Assembly (NCBI RefSeq): GCF_028690125.1
Contig: NZ_JAQVBV010000008.1
Span: forward strand, 116,610-180,609
Direction of reading: 5' to 3'
DNA: 64,000 nt
DNA from: Bacteroides sp.
Lineage (GTDB): Bacteria; Bacteroidota; Bacteroidia; Bacteroidales; Bacteroidaceae
Below are positions 1-9,659 of this stretch, in pieces. Numbering within the stretch: position 1 is the first letter of the stretch; the number at the start of each line of letters is the position of its first letter. A model generated the notes under the pieces. That model saw nothing but the letters and a program-made list of their open reading frames with translations. It was not told the origin of the DNA and searched no databases. The translations under genes and the position numbers were made by a program.

Positions 1-315
1 AAAAAAGAAATTTGCCGTGAATTGATCCACTCAATTACCGAGCATTACAAACAGGAACGACGTGCGCAATTCTATGCTGATCAACTCGGCATTTCCCTTC
101 AACACCTAAGCACCACAGTCAAGCAAGTGACAGGAAAAAGCGTGCTTGATACGATAGCCTATATTATTATTATGGATGCTAAAGCTAAATTGAAAGGAAC
201 CAATATGACTATTCAGGAAATAGCATATTCTCTGAATTTTCCAAGTGCTACCTTTTTTGGTAAATACTTTAGACGGTATGTAGGAATGACGCCCGTAGAA
301 TTCAGGAATACATAA
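1..315 (+). CDS. AraC-family regulator, C-terminal fragment (starts before the window)
   Basis: The reading frame is open from the first base, so only the last ~104 residues are present and no start is visible. They form a typical AraC/XylS double helix-turn-helix: the first HTH includes the stretch YADQLGISLQHLSTTVKQ, and the second has the family signature IQEIAYSLNFPSATFFGKYFRR followed by GMTPVEFR. Such domains bind promoter DNA; the sensor domain is outside the window. It converges on the copA group, separated by a shared hairpin. Whether it controls the copper genes cannot be judged from here. The family call is firm, the target unknown. Confidence 0.9.
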   Translation, partial: KKEICRELIHSITEHYKQERRAQFYADQLGISLQHLSTTVKQVTGKSVLDTIAYIIIMDAKAKLKGTNMTIQEIAYSLNFPSATFFGKYFRRYVGMTPVEFRNT

Positions 316-322
316 AAAAGTA

Positions 323-376
323 TGCCAATGAGTTTCTGCAAATAACTATACTCAGATATTGCAAAGCTCATTGGCA
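323..376. terminator. Bidirectional hairpin between the AraC gene and copA
   Basis: TGCCAATGAG (323-332) pairs perfectly with CTCATTGGCA (367-376), and the stem extends inwards through TGCAA with a small bulge. It lies between two convergent stop codons and is followed by T-rich DNA on the plus strand, so it probably ends both transcripts. Confidence 0.7.
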
Positions 377-381
377 ATTTA

Positions 382-2589
382 TTATTTTTTCCCCAGACTC
401 AATGAATTGAGAACCACGCTCACACTTGAAAATGCCATAGCGGCACTTGCTAACATCGGATTAAGCAATAAACCGTTAATTGGGAATAAAACTCCAGCAG
501 CAATCGGAATACCAATCAGATTATAAATGAACGCCCAGAAAAGATTCTGGTGAATAAGCCTTACTGTTTGTTTGGATAATTCGAAAGCTTTAGGAAGTAG
601 CAACAGATCGGATGTCATCAATGTTACCATCGCTACATCCATTGCAATATCTGTACCTTTTCCCATCGCAATGCTGACATCAGCTAAAGCTAATGCTTGT
701 GAATCATTGATTCCGTCACCAACCATGGCGACCTTCTTTCCCTGCAACTGCAATTCACGTACAAATTCGGCTTTATCATCCGGCAAAGCATCTGCAACAA
801 AACGTTCAATCCCCAATCGGGAAGAAACAGCCAGTGCCGTACGTTGCCCATCACCTGTCAGCATACATATATCGATGCCCAAACGTTTCAGTTCTCTTAC
901 AGCTTCGGCAGAAGTTGCCTTCACGGGATCTGAGACAGCAATAATAGCTAATAGTTGATTCTCACGACCAAAATAGATGATCCCCTGACCATCCGACTCA
1001 TATTGAACTAGCATATCGGTCATAATATCCACTACTATTGCATTGAAATCTTTCAGAAGTTTATGACTTCCGACCCAATATGTATGCCCTTCATAAGACA
1101 CTTTTATTCCTTTTCCAGTGATACTCTCAAAGCTTTCTAAAGTAGCGGGCTTGATATCTTCTTCCTGAAGAGCTGATACAATAGCTCCCGCAAGTGGATG
1201 CTCAGATTTCATCTCCGCTGCCAAAAGCACATCTTTGAAATGCATCTGCTGTGGCTGCGCCCATAGCCATCCGGTAGCAGTAGGATGACCTTCGGTTAAG
1301 GTTCCTGTTTTATCGAGTACAACTATATCTACTTTTCGCATTTGTTCCAAAGCAACAGCATCTTTAATAAGAATATGTTGGCTGGCAGCTTTGCCAATTC
1401 CTACCATTAATGCAGTAGGAGTAGCAAGTCCTAAAGCACAAGGACAAGCAATCACAAGCACTGATACAGCAGAAAGAATTCCATAGGATATATATTCACT
1501 ACCCCCAATCACTATCCACAAAATAAATGTCAAAATAGCAATACCTAACACTACAGGAACAAAAATACTTGTAATACGATCTACAATACGCTGCACAGGT
1601 GCTTTACTACCTTGGGCTTCCTGCACCATACGAATAATACGGGCAAGTACTGTTTCCATTCCCACTTGAGCAGCATGAATAATAAAAGAACCACGTTGGT
1701 TGATTGTTCCCGCCAGCACTTTATCCCCTTTTTTCTTTTCTACAGGAACAGGTTCACCACTGATCATGCTTTCATCTACATAAGAGTCTCCTTCAGAAAG
1801 CTCCCCATCTACGGGAATCTGTTCACCAGGACGAACTACGACCAGATCACCTACTTGCAATTGATCAATCAAAATCTCTTCTTCCACTCCATTCCTCAAA
1901 ACGCGAGCTATTTTCGGCTGCATTCCCATCAGTTTGCGGATAGCAGTAGATGTATTCCCTTTGGCACGTTCCTCCATCAGTTTTCCAGTCAGCACAAAAG
2001 CGATAATCACAGCAGAAGCTTCGTAATAGACGTGTGGTTCCAATCCGCGGTTATACCAAAATCCCGGAAAAAACGTATTAAATAAACTGAATAAAAAGGC
2101 AATAGATGTACTCAATGCCACCAGTGTATCCATGTTGCTACGCCCTAACTTCAATTGTTTCCAAGCTCCAGTAAAAAAAGAACCTCCAAACAAAATCATT
2201 ACCGGAATCGTAAGTACTAGCTGAATCTCATTCGAATAAGGCATATGCATCAACACCATAGAAAACAAAAGTAGTGGAACGACAAATATCCACGCGCCAA
2301 TAACTTTCCGTTTCAGACGAACATAATGTTTATGCTGCTCTTCTTCCTGACGTTTTTCTTTATGTGATTCTTCAATTATTAAATCGTATCCTGCAGCAAG
2401 TACGGCTGCACGAATTTCTCCGGGAGTCAGTTGCCCACCCTCATAAGATACAATCAATGTATTCGTTGCAAAATTGACCGAAGCCTCCACAACTCCAGTC
2501 AGTTTCCTCACTGTTTTTTCAACATTATTAGCACACCCTGCACAATGCATATTCAACACAGGGAACGATTTCTTTACTATATTACCCAT
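382..2589 (-). CDS. copA: Copper-translocating P1B-type ATPase
   Basis: A 735-residue heavy-metal ATPase that pumps Cu(I) across the inner membrane using ATP. Visible elements in order: N-terminal HMA domain with MHCAGC (14-19), transmembrane helices from ~95, actuator motif SGEP (277-280), metal-binding CPC in the membrane (382-384), phosphorylated Asp in DKTGT (426-430), the P1B-specific HP pair (~464), MLTGD (576-580), GDGIND (624-629) and the last-helix MAFSSVSVV copper-site segment (~718-726). CPC plus this final helix favours Cu(I) over Zn or Cd. It is the last gene of a minus-strand metal module behind the HMA protein, after a 208-bp gap with no clear promoter. Length and motifs are complete, so it should be active. 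Confidence 0.95.
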   Translation of the reverse strand: MGNIVKKSFPVLNMHCAGCANNVEKTVRKLTGVVEASVNFATNTLIVSYEGGQLTPGEIRAAVLAAGYDLIIEESHKEKRQEEEQHKHYVRLKRKVIGAWIFVVPLLLFSMVLMHMPYSNEIQLVLTIPVMILFGGSFFTGAWKQLKLGRSNMDTLVALSTSIAFLFSLFNTFFPGFWYNRGLEPHVYYEASAVIIAFVLTGKLMEERAKGNTSTAIRKLMGMQPKIARVLRNGVEEEILIDQLQVGDLVVVRPGEQIPVDGELSEGDSYVDESMISGEPVPVEKKKGDKVLAGTINQRGSFIIHAAQVGMETVLARIIRMVQEAQGSKAPVQRIVDRITSIFVPVVLGIAILTFILWIVIGGSEYISYGILSAVSVLVIACPCALGLATPTALMVGIGKAASQHILIKDAVALEQMRKVDIVVLDKTGTLTEGHPTATGWLWAQPQQMHFKDVLLAAEMKSEHPLAGAIVSALQEEDIKPATLESFESITGKGIKVSYEGHTYWVGSHKLLKDFNAIVVDIMTDMLVQYESDGQGIIYFGRENQLLAIIAVSDPVKATSAEAVRELKRLGIDICMLTGDGQRTALAVSSRLGIERFVADALPDDKAEFVRELQLQGKKVAMVGDGINDSQALALADVSIAMGKGTDIAMDVAMVTLMTSDLLLLPKAFELSKQTVRLIHQNLFWAFIYNLIGIPIAAGVLFPINGLLLNPMLASAAMAFSSVSVVLNSLSLGKK

Positions 2590-2797
2590 ATGATCTATTT
2601 TTTAAAGACGTGTCAAAAGCCTACAATTATTATCTATTAAGCACACACTACAGAGAATACACGGTTTTAGTTAATCAAAGAGCCATAAAGTCCTTATAAT
2701 CCGAGCCTTAGTAGTTTTATACAAATAGATTATTCTACTTCTGACACAGCCTCCTATTCTTTGATTTATAAACAAGCAGATACGGGGCTTTGTTCAA

Positions 2798-3121
2798 TTA
2801 CTTCTTATCCGCTTTTTTATCTTCTTTCTTCGTTTCTTTCACAAATTCCGCTTCGTACTCAAACTTCTTAAATCCAGCTTGTAAGTTCTTCACATTTGTC
2901 TTTTCAGCATCATAAGTAATGGTTACCGTTTTTGTTTTCAGTTCGGTAGCCAGCTCTTTTACGCCTTTTTCAAAACGTATGTTATTTTTTACTTTCCGTT
3001 CACAATTTTCACAGTACATTTGAGACACTTTGAATAATACCACGCGGATATCCTTTGCCATTACGGCTACCACGCTGAAAAGCAACACTATACAAGTAAC
3101 CATCCATCTTTTTGTTTTCAT
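2798..3121 (-). CDS. Exported HMA-domain metal-binding protein
   Basis: A 107-residue protein with an N-terminal signal peptide (hydrophobic to ~residue 22, ending AVMAK), one ferredoxin-like HMA fold and a Lys-rich tail (KKEDKKADKK). The metal motif is MYCENC (35-40), the usual MxCxxC layout with Tyr before the first Cys. The signal places it in the periplasm, where it could pass copper between the TonB receptor encoded 29 bp upstream and CopA downstream. The family is clear; the metal and direction of transfer are inferred from context. Confidence 0.85.
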   Translation of the reverse strand: MKTKRWMVTCIVLLFSVVAVMAKDIRVVLFKVSQMYCENCERKVKNNIRFEKGVKELATELKTKTVTITYDAEKTNVKNLQAGFKKFEYEAEFVKETKKEDKKADKK

Positions 3122-3150
3122 TTCTTCTTATTTATTTAAATATTATATAA

Positions 3151-5367
3151 TCAATTTCTTGCCAGATTAAATCGTACACCAATATATGCTTTTGCTCCGT
3201 GTACAGGTCCCCATATCATTGTAGAATCGAAGTTATCCCCCCAAGGGTTTGAAGCATCTATAATTGGATTTTTCTGTTTAAAATTAGTAATATTTTCTCC
3301 TCCAATGTAGATAGACCAACGACGGAAATAACGGGTGATCTGTGCATTTAACTGTTCAAAACTACCGTAACGAGAACTCCAAGATAGTTGTTCATCTGCC
3401 AGTTCGTAAGGAGAGGGCATTCTGCCACCCCCGTTCAACTGAAGCGTTGCATCAAATTGCCAGATTCCCAATGGAGTCTGATAAGAAGCGGTCAATAATC
3501 CTTTATACTTACTTGTAAGGGGCTTTTCCATTCGCATACCTTTGTAGGTTGTTTGGGCATCTGTCATTCGGTAAGCTCCGGTCAGTGTAAATCCTTTAAA
3601 GAAAGGATAGCTCACTTCTAACTGAAATACATGGGAGTACGAACATCCGTCTAAATTATAAAAGGACACTTCGTGTGGATTACTATCCATATCTACAATG
3701 ACTTGTTTCAGGAAATTCGTGTAATAATATTCAGCATTGATATTTAGTGTTTTTCCAAAAACCGGGATATAAGTAGATACGCTAGTACCATAGTTCCAGG
3801 CTTCTTCCATATCCAAATTTTGAGCTATCTCTACTTTACGGCTACTAGAAAGCAAATAATTGTTCTCTGCCAACACATGATTTGCCCGATATCCTTTCCC
3901 TGCCGAAAGTCGGAAATGGATGTAATCGTTCGGATTGTATTTAAGATGTGCACGCGGAGTCATAAAGAAACCTGATTTGGTACTGTAATCTCCACGCAAA
4001 CCTGCCATCAACATCCATTGATCATTTAAGTTCAATGTATACTGTACATAGGCACCAGGAACAGCTTCTTTATCAAAAACTTTACGAGACATTCCCTCTG
4101 CATCGTTTTCCAGACGAAAGTATTGATCAAAAGTATCATAATTAAAGCTTAATCCTGCAGAAAGACTATGCTGTTTGTTCAACTCTGTTTCAAACATTAA
4201 TGAAGCATACGCATTGGTCTGATCTACATTGTAAATTTTCTTTCCGTACAATGCATCCTGATTATGCCATGTAGCAGATAGAATGAGTGCTAAATTTGTA
4301 TTTTTTTCTTTATTAAAAATATAGGCATTCTTGGTAAAGAGTTCATAACGTTCTGTATCAATTCCCACTTTATATAGGTCTGTAACAGGCTTATTCGCAT
4401 GATGTGATTGTCCACTCATACGACTTTCCGATAATGCTTTAAATCCTGCTTGAAAGACATAATGATCACCCATATATGCCCAACGGTTCCAAACGTTGTA
4501 TTGCTCCACTTGAGGAATATCTATAAATCCGTCATCATTACCATCATGAGCTTTTGTCTCATTCTCGTAATGGGCTAGCAGTGAAGTACTCCAACGTTTA
4601 GATACTTTCAGAGTAGCATCCGCATTCGCTTCATAACGATTGGTAGAACTTGCGAAAAAATTGGCAAATACCCAATCAGCTTCCGGTAATTGGGGTTTCT
4701 TAAATTCTACATTAATTTGTCCGGTAATGGCTTCATAACCATTTTTCACGGTAGAAATTCCTTTGGAAACTTGTATACTTTGCATCCACGGACCGGGAAC
4801 ATATCCCAGTCCATAAGCTGCTGCAGCCCCCCGATAATTCGGAATATTCTCAGTAAGCATTTGCACATAGGTGCCGGATAAGCCTAAAAGTTTAATTTGC
4901 TTTGCTCCCGTCGCAGCATCCGAATAACTTACGTCTACCGAAGGATTAGTCACGAAACTTTCTCCCAGATTACAACAAGCAGCTCTGCTTAATTCGGCAC
5001 TAGTTATTATTTCTTCATTGAGAACACTATTACGCAATTTCATCCTCCCCATCTTACGCCTGACAATACTGATTTCATTCAGTTCTACCCCATCTCGAAG
5101 TATAATTTCTAGTTCTTCTTTCTTATTATGAACATGGATTGTATCATTCTGAAAACCGATAAAACTGATGACTAACATATCGTTATGGGCTGGTTTATGA
5201 ATAGAAAAACTACCATCCTCCTTTGTTGTCACTCCCTTACCTGTATTCATCCAAAACACATTCGCTCCCGGAATTGCTTCTCCGATATTATCTTTTACTA
5301 TTCCTCGCACTTGTGCCAGCACATTGGCTGCCAATAGCAAGAACAGACTTAACATTAAATATTTCAT
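3151..5367 (-). CDS. TonB-dependent outer-membrane receptor of the copper module
   Basis: A 738-residue receptor. A signal peptide (to ~18) is followed by a carboxypeptidase-regulatory-like beta-sandwich (~20-95), a plug domain (~105-225) and a 22-strand-type barrel ending in a terminal aromatic/Arg strand (GVRFNLARN). The plug has an unusual vicinal pair, ACCNLGESF (Cys131-132), which could contact a soft metal. No SusD gene is adjacent, so glycan import is unlikely; gene order with HMA and CopA suggests metal or metallophore uptake, or copper sensing at the outer membrane. The barrel family is certain; the ligand is inferred. Confidence 0.88.
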   Translation of the reverse strand: MKYLMLSLFLLLAANVLAQVRGIVKDNIGEAIPGANVFWMNTGKGVTTKEDGSFSIHKPAHNDMLVISFIGFQNDTIHVHNKKEELEIILRDGVELNEISIVRRKMGRMKLRNSVLNEEIITSAELSRAACCNLGESFVTNPSVDVSYSDAATGAKQIKLLGLSGTYVQMLTENIPNYRGAAAAYGLGYVPGPWMQSIQVSKGISTVKNGYEAITGQINVEFKKPQLPEADWVFANFFASSTNRYEANADATLKVSKRWSTSLLAHYENETKAHDGNDDGFIDIPQVEQYNVWNRWAYMGDHYVFQAGFKALSESRMSGQSHHANKPVTDLYKVGIDTERYELFTKNAYIFNKEKNTNLALILSATWHNQDALYGKKIYNVDQTNAYASLMFETELNKQHSLSAGLSFNYDTFDQYFRLENDAEGMSRKVFDKEAVPGAYVQYTLNLNDQWMLMAGLRGDYSTKSGFFMTPRAHLKYNPNDYIHFRLSAGKGYRANHVLAENNYLLSSSRKVEIAQNLDMEEAWNYGTSVSTYIPVFGKTLNINAEYYYTNFLKQVIVDMDSNPHEVSFYNLDGCSYSHVFQLEVSYPFFKGFTLTGAYRMTDAQTTYKGMRMEKPLTSKYKGLLTASYQTPLGIWQFDATLQLNGGGRMPSPYELADEQLSWSSRYGSFEQLNAQITRYFRRWSIYIGGENITNFKQKNPIIDASNPWGDNFDSTMIWGPVHGAKAYIGVRFNLARN

Positions 5368-5391
5368 TTTTCCCTACTTACTTTCAGAATA

Positions 5392-5427
5392 CAAAAATAG
5401 ATTATTTTTGATGCAACCTGGTTGCAT
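5392..5427 (-). promoter_or_regulatory. Promoter with overlapping palindromic operator for the TonB-HMA-copA genes
   Basis: On the minus strand a Bacteroides -7 box TATTTTTG lies at 5399-5392, about 25 nt before the receptor ATG. Just upstream, ATGCAACC (5411-5418) and GGTTGCAT (5420-5427) form a perfect 8-bp inverted repeat with one central base, covering the -33 region. A regulator dimer bound there would block RNA polymerase. The regulator is not identified; a metal-sensing Fur/Zur-like or MerR-like protein is a reasonable guess. Confidence 0.6.
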
Positions 5428-5528
5428 TGCTACACACTCTTTACTTTCAGAAAAGAACGACTAAAAATAAAGTTATAAATTAACGCCGACTATTAAGAAA
5501 TCCACGTTAGAAAAATAGAAGAAATAGG

Positions 5529-5927
5529 CTAAATGAGAAGCACAGAATGCATCACCAACTTTTGTCGAGGTAAAACAGGTGGTGGATCCATAAAACGAGA
5601 ATAAGTTTCCGCATGGTCCATATAGATGGAAGCCATCATTTCGTGTAACTGTTCATGAAAAATAGCAATCACCGGAATAGAAACTGTTATTTCAGAAGTA
5701 TGCTTCACCAAGTCTACCTTATAAATAGTAGCCGTGCAGCCTTCTTCTTTACAGTCTTTCTTTGAATCACAAGAATAAATTTTCCGGCACTTAGTACAAC
5801 CATCCACACAACAATTCTGCTCAGTTTCACAACGAGCACAACAATAATGCATAACAGAGATTCCTACTCCTGAATAAATTATCAGAAGAGAAAGAAGCAT
5901 TATTATAGTATATGATAGTTTTTTCAT
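5529..5927 (-). CDS. Cys-rich small exported protein with HYC, CC and PP motifs
   Basis: A 132-residue protein starting at MKKLSYTII; a longer upstream frame exists but runs through the promoter. A signal/TM segment (5-24) precedes HYCC (27-30) and a Cys-rich stretch: ten Cys lie between 29 and 64, including C33, CC 39-40, C44 and C47. The C-terminal part ends in MDPPPVLPR. The HYC...CC...PP order matches a Bacteroidetes family of unknown function, usually found beside metal or TonB genes. The cysteines could bind copper or form disulfides in the periplasm. It has its own promoter and lies 161 bp upstream of the receptor. Confidence 0.75.
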   Translation of the reverse strand: MKKLSYTIIMLLSLLIIYSGVGISVMHYCCARCETEQNCCVDGCTKCRKIYSCDSKKDCKEEGCTATIYKVDLVKHTSEITVSIPVIAIFHEQLHEMMASIYMDHAETYSRFMDPPPVLPRQKLVMHSVLLI

Positions 5928-5935
5928 TATGGGAA

Positions 5936-5943
5936 CAAAGATA
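5936..5943 (-). promoter_or_regulatory. -7 box of the HYC-type gene, almost touching its start codon
   Basis: The minus strand reads TATCTTTG at 5943-5936, only 8 nt before the ATG at 5927. Initiation the usual distance downstream of the box would give little or no leader. A 6-bp inverted repeat AGGATA/TATCCT at 5944-5964 covers the upstream promoter part and may be an operator. Confidence 0.5.
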
Positions 5944-6204
5944 AGGATAATAATAGAGTATCCTATATTTTTAACAATAATAATATGTCTTGATATTAGC
6001 CGTTGATTCAAGAATATTCAGATAAGCAGTATAGGTAATATATCATAAAAAACTACTCATCAGCACTAAATTCAGATAAATAAGTTCTATTTTATATTAG
6101 TAAAGAATATATATAATCTATATTTCATTCGACCAGATATATCATTTATTAAAAAAGACAATGGTAATATTAGACAAAATTCAATTCCGACTAAAACTAA
6201 TAAG

Positions 6205-6249
6205 AAAACGGTTGTTTTGATATTTAACAATAGTCAAAATAGCCGTTTT
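6205..6249 (-). terminator. Hairpin downstream of the dead LruC gene
   Basis: AAAACGGTTGTTTTGA (6205-6220) pairs with TCAAAATAGCCGTTTT (6234-6249) apart from two or three positions. It lies 57 bp past the last stop of the pseudogene and is read as its terminator. The rest of the stretch from 6012 to 6204 is AT-rich and shows nothing else. Confidence 0.5.
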
Positions 6250-6305
6250 CGAAAATAAATAATATCTTACTTTATTAAATGCTTCTTTAATAGATAATGA
6301 CCTTT

Positions 6306-7323
6306 TTACCATAAAGCAGAAAGTCCAGAATTTTCATAATAATATTTGTGCCAATTGGCAAATTCAAAACCTTTACTAGCCTCCAGACTACCTTCTAATC
6401 CTTCTGCATACATACCAAAGGTAATAGTAGTCATTTTTTTATCATCTTGTTGTTTTGTATTATAGACTTCAGCACCTTTTTTCAGTTGCTGAAGTCCCTC
6501 AATCTAAAAAATAGGTGCAACATCAGACTGGCCAGGATTTGCAAGGCATGCAGTTAAACCATTTACATTTTTGTCAAGCCCAAAGAATTTTCCAATGTGG
6601 CGTTGCAACAGACTCCCTGACTGATCACCCAAGAAACGAAGTCCAAGTTTATCAGACATAAATCCTACAATTGCACGGATAGTAACCGAAACTTCAACAC
6701 GTTCGTTAGGATATTGTTTTTCATGACCTGTTGATACATAATTGGTAATAGTATAATCAACTACTAAATCATTCATATCATAATCGGAGAGATCAGGTCA
6801 TCCATCTTCAAATATTACACCGCCCGACGTAATATACTTCTTCATTAAATGTTCATCACTAACTGTAGTAGTCCATAAACCTAATAACTCATCTGTTCCT
6901 ACATCCATACGTCCTCGTTCAAAAAGATTGACATTACAAACAGTAGAAATTTGATTCTGAATTTTAACTTTTGATATATCAGTGATAGACTCTTTCGTCG
7001 GATATTTCACATAGAGATATTCATTTGAATCAGGCCACGTCCACATAACCTTCTACCACATTCTCTGGTCCTACAGGTAATTCTGCAACCGAACTTTTAG
7101 CCGAACAATCTGCTTCGGTATATATAGAAACAACAGAAGTTACCGGGACAGTTACTGCCAAATTTACATTACGAAAAGTATTCCATGAAAAATCACTTGG
7201 AATATAAAAATCAAGAGTCGTTTGCTGAGAACTGTCAGGATCCGAATAATCCTTATCATTATCAACACACATGCCATACATAAATTGTCCCCCCATCAGC
7301 GAGTACAATATCCACTTTTTCAT
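6306..7323 (-). pseudogene. Broken LruC-domain lipoprotein gene
   Basis: Three consecutive minus-strand reading frames join into one ~339-codon relative of the intact LruC protein at 12876-14828. It begins at MKKWILYSLM with a lipobox-like YGMC, runs to a +1/-1 shift near 7030-7046, then continues to VIFEDG. There a TGA (6798-6800) falls exactly where the conserved Trp of FEDxWPxxxDYDMND should be; the frame resumes as PDLSDYDMND. A second in-frame TAG is at 6504-6506, after which the frame runs on to TAA at 6306-6308. Two nonsense codons plus a frameshift make it non-functional. A TATATTTG -7 box (7434-7427) still precedes it. Confidence 0.85.
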
Positions 7324-7399
7324 TGTTCTCAGTTGTAATAAGACTCCCAACACATCTAATATTTTTTCCTTTTTATTCGTCTGATTCGGTAAATTCATT

Positions 7400-7407
7400 T
7401 ATATTTG
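7400..7407 (+). promoter_or_regulatory. -7 promoter box for the RsiV-like lipoprotein gene
   Basis: TATATTTG matches the Bacteroides -7 consensus TAnnTTTG and lies ~49 nt before the chosen ATG. A second box in the opposite direction (7434-7427) serves the dead LruC gene, so this is a divergent promoter region. Confidence 0.5.
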
Positions 7408-7455
7408 TCGATAAGGAAAGAGATAACAAATATAGAATTTATAGAAAAAACGAAT

Positions 7456-8307
7456 ATGAAAAAACAATATGTCAGCCTGCTTGCGATTATCCTTTCTGCA
7501 AACGGCTTTTTGTTTTCTTGTCATGACAAGATGAATAAAAATACAGGGGCACTAAAATTCGATAGTATCCAAGTAAATGAGACTGTACACCTTTTTAGTG
7601 ATACGGCTAAACCGGCTTGTAACATTGTTATCAACTTTACATATGCTACTAAGTCATCAGATCAGATATTGAAAGACAGTATCAATGCTGATTTCATCTC
7701 TGCCTTTTTTGGTGATAAATACATAGGAGAGCAACCTAAAGAAATCTTGAAAGAATACACTGAAGAATATATCAATACATATCTTCATGACCAAGAACCA
7801 ATGTATCTGGAAAGCGAAAAGAATAAAGATGACGAATCGGCGATTGGATCATGGTACTCCTTTTATAAAAGTCTCGAAAGCCACGTACAACTTTATGAGA
7901 AAGACCTCCTCGTTTACCGTATTGACTATAATGAATACACCGGAGGTGCTCATGGTATGTACATGACTACTTATCTGAATATGGATCTCACCTTAATGCG
8001 CCCACTTCATCTAGACGATCTTTTCGTTGGAGACTACAAAGAAGCACTCACCGACCTGATCTGGAGTCAGTTAATGGCAAATAACAATGTGACTACCCAT
8101 GAAGCCCTGGAAGACTTAGGATATGCTTCAACCGGAGACATTACTCCCATCGAAAACTTCTATTTAAGTAAGGATGGCATTACCTTCTATTATAATATAT
8201 ATGATATTACGCCATATTCAATGGGACCAGTAAAAGTAACCATCCCTTTCTCCATGATGGAACATTTGCTAGGTAGCAATCCTATTTTAGAAGATTTGAA
8301 AAACTAA
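7456..8307 (+). CDS. RsiV-like (DUF3298) lipoprotein
   Basis: A 283-residue protein. Start chosen at MKKQYVSLLAII because it gives a proper lipoprotein signal with lipobox LFSC; the open frame extends 17 codons further up, into the promoter. The C-terminal half carries the DUF3298/RsiV signature: YTGGAHGMYMTTYLNMD, then LHLDDLF, and near the end PYSMGPVKVTIPF. The N-terminal part (NIVINFTYATKSSD) fits the companion DUF4163 domain. Domains of this kind are extracytoplasmic; in Bacillus RsiV they bind lysozyme, but no sigma-factor gene is adjacent here, so that role is not implied. Confidence 0.8.
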   Translation: MKKQYVSLLAIILSANGFLFSCHDKMNKNTGALKFDSIQVNETVHLFSDTAKPACNIVINFTYATKSSDQILKDSINADFISAFFGDKYIGEQPKEILKEYTEEYINTYLHDQEPMYLESEKNKDDESAIGSWYSFYKSLESHVQLYEKDLLVYRIDYNEYTGGAHGMYMTTYLNMDLTLMRPLHLDDLFVGDYKEALTDLIWSQLMANNNVTTHEALEDLGYASTGDITPIENFYLSKDGITFYYNIYDITPYSMGPVKVTIPFSMMEHLLGSNPILEDLKN

Positions 8308-8345
8308 TAAGTCATAACTGAAAAAATATAATTCAAAACAAGAAA

Positions 8346-8966
8346 GTGGAAATCATTCTAAAATATTTTCCGAACCTCACGGAACAGCAGCGCATACAAT
8401 TTGCTGCTCTATACGACCTCTACATTGACTGGAATTCTAAAATCAATGTAATCTCACGTAAAGACATCGAGAACTTATATGAGCATCATGTACTCCATTC
8501 ATTGGGTATCGCTGAAGTCATCCAATTCCATCCTGGCACAAGTGTTATGGATCTAGGTACCGGAGGAGGTTTTCCAGGAATCCCTTTGGCAATTCTATTC
8601 CCAGAAACAAAATTTCATCTGGTAGATAGTATTGGCAAGAAAGTGCGTGTGGCAACAGAAGTAGCCAATGCCATTGGACTAAAAAATGTCACTTTTCGTC
8701 ATGCCCGTGTAGAAGAAGAAAAACAACAGTTTGACTTTGTCGTAAGCCGTGCCGTGATGCCTTTAGCCGATTTAATAAAGATCATACAAAAAAATATATC
8801 ACCCAAGCAGCAGAACGCATTGCCCAACGGATTAATCTGCCTTAAAGGCGGAGAACTGGAACACGAAACAATGCCATTCAAGCATAAGGTCGTGGTGAAT
8901 AGCCTCAGTGACAATTTCAAAGAAGAATTTTTCAAAACCAAAAAAGTCGTTTACGTTCCGATTTAA
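8346..8966 (+). CDS. rsmG: 16S rRNA (guanine-N7)-methyltransferase RsmG
   Basis: A 206-residue SAM-dependent methyltransferase that modifies G527 of 16S rRNA (E. coli numbering). The hallmark SAM loop VMDLGTGGGFPGIPLAI lies at 68-84, preceded by the family helix NVISRKDIENLYEHHVLHSL and followed by DFVVSRAVMPL and LKGGE. Start is GTG (8346), giving the usual MEIILKYFPNLT N-terminus; no closer ATG fits. It begins a short plus-strand group with the MBL-fold gene 21 bp downstream and gcvP after it. Confidence 0.95.
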   Translation: MEIILKYFPNLTEQQRIQFAALYDLYIDWNSKINVISRKDIENLYEHHVLHSLGIAEVIQFHPGTSVMDLGTGGGFPGIPLAILFPETKFHLVDSIGKKVRVATEVANAIGLKNVTFRHARVEEEKQQFDFVVSRAVMPLADLIKIIQKNISPKQQNALPNGLICLKGGELEHETMPFKHKVVVNSLSDNFKEEFFKTKKVVYVPI

Positions 8967-8987
8967 GGAAAAATCAGATATAAAATC

Positions 8988-9626
8988 ATGAAAATAAAAA
9001 GATTTGAATTTAATATGTTTCCTGTAAACTGTTATGTTATATGGGATGACACCAAGGAAGCTGTGGTTATAGACCCCGGTTGCTTTTATGATGAAGAAAA
9101 ACAGGCTTTAAAAAACTTTATTCAGACTAATGAGCTAAATGTAAAGCATCTACTCAACACTCATCTACACCTGGACCATATCTTTGGTAACCCATTCATG
9201 TTGAAAGAATTCGGTCTTTCAGCAGAAGCCAACAAAGCGGATGAATATTGGATTGACGAAGCTCCAAAACAAAGTCGTATGTTTGGTTTCCAATTACGGG
9301 AAGAACCCGTTCCATTGGGAAAATATTTGCATGACGGAGACATCATTAGCTTCGGACACACCAAACTGGAAGCCATTCATGTGCCAGGACATTCTCCTGG
9401 AAGTTTGGTCTATTATTGCAAAGAAGACAACTGTATGTTCTCAGGCGATGTATTATTTCAGGGAAGTATTGGTCGTGCAGACCTTACAGGAGGTAACTTC
9501 GATGAACTGATTGAACATATTTGCAGTCGCCTATTTGTACTTCCCAATGAAACAGTCGTTTACCCAGGACATGGTGCACCTACGACTATCGGGATGGAGA
9601 AAGCAGAAAATCCGTTTTTCAGGTAA
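8988..9626 (+). CDS. MBL-fold metallo-hydrolase, glyoxalase II-like
   Basis: A 212-residue metallo-beta-lactamase-fold hydrolase. All metal ligands are present: HxHxDH (His59, His61, Asp63, His64), His135 in HVPGHSPGS, Asp154 in FSGDVLF and His195 in YPGHG. This is the compact YcbL-like type that hydrolyses thioesters such as S-lactoylglutathione; the C-terminal glutathione-binding domain of classical glyoxalase II is missing, so the substrate is uncertain. It follows rsmG after 21 bp and precedes gcvP by 33 bp, suggesting cotranscription. Confidence 0.88.
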   Translation: MKIKRFEFNMFPVNCYVIWDDTKEAVVIDPGCFYDEEKQALKNFIQTNELNVKHLLNTHLHLDHIFGNPFMLKEFGLSAEANKADEYWIDEAPKQSRMFGFQLREEPVPLGKYLHDGDIISFGHTKLEAIHVPGHSPGSLVYYCKEDNCMFSGDVLFQGSIGRADLTGGNFDELIEHICSRLFVLPNETVVYPGHGAPTTIGMEKAENPFFR

Positions 9627-9659
9627 ATCACCTCTAAAAAACTTTAAATTAATACACGT

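Noticed and set aside
6504..7398. Three adjacent minus-strand frames as separate small proteins
   Set aside because: Together they align in order with the LruC lipoprotein architecture; they are fragments of one broken gene.
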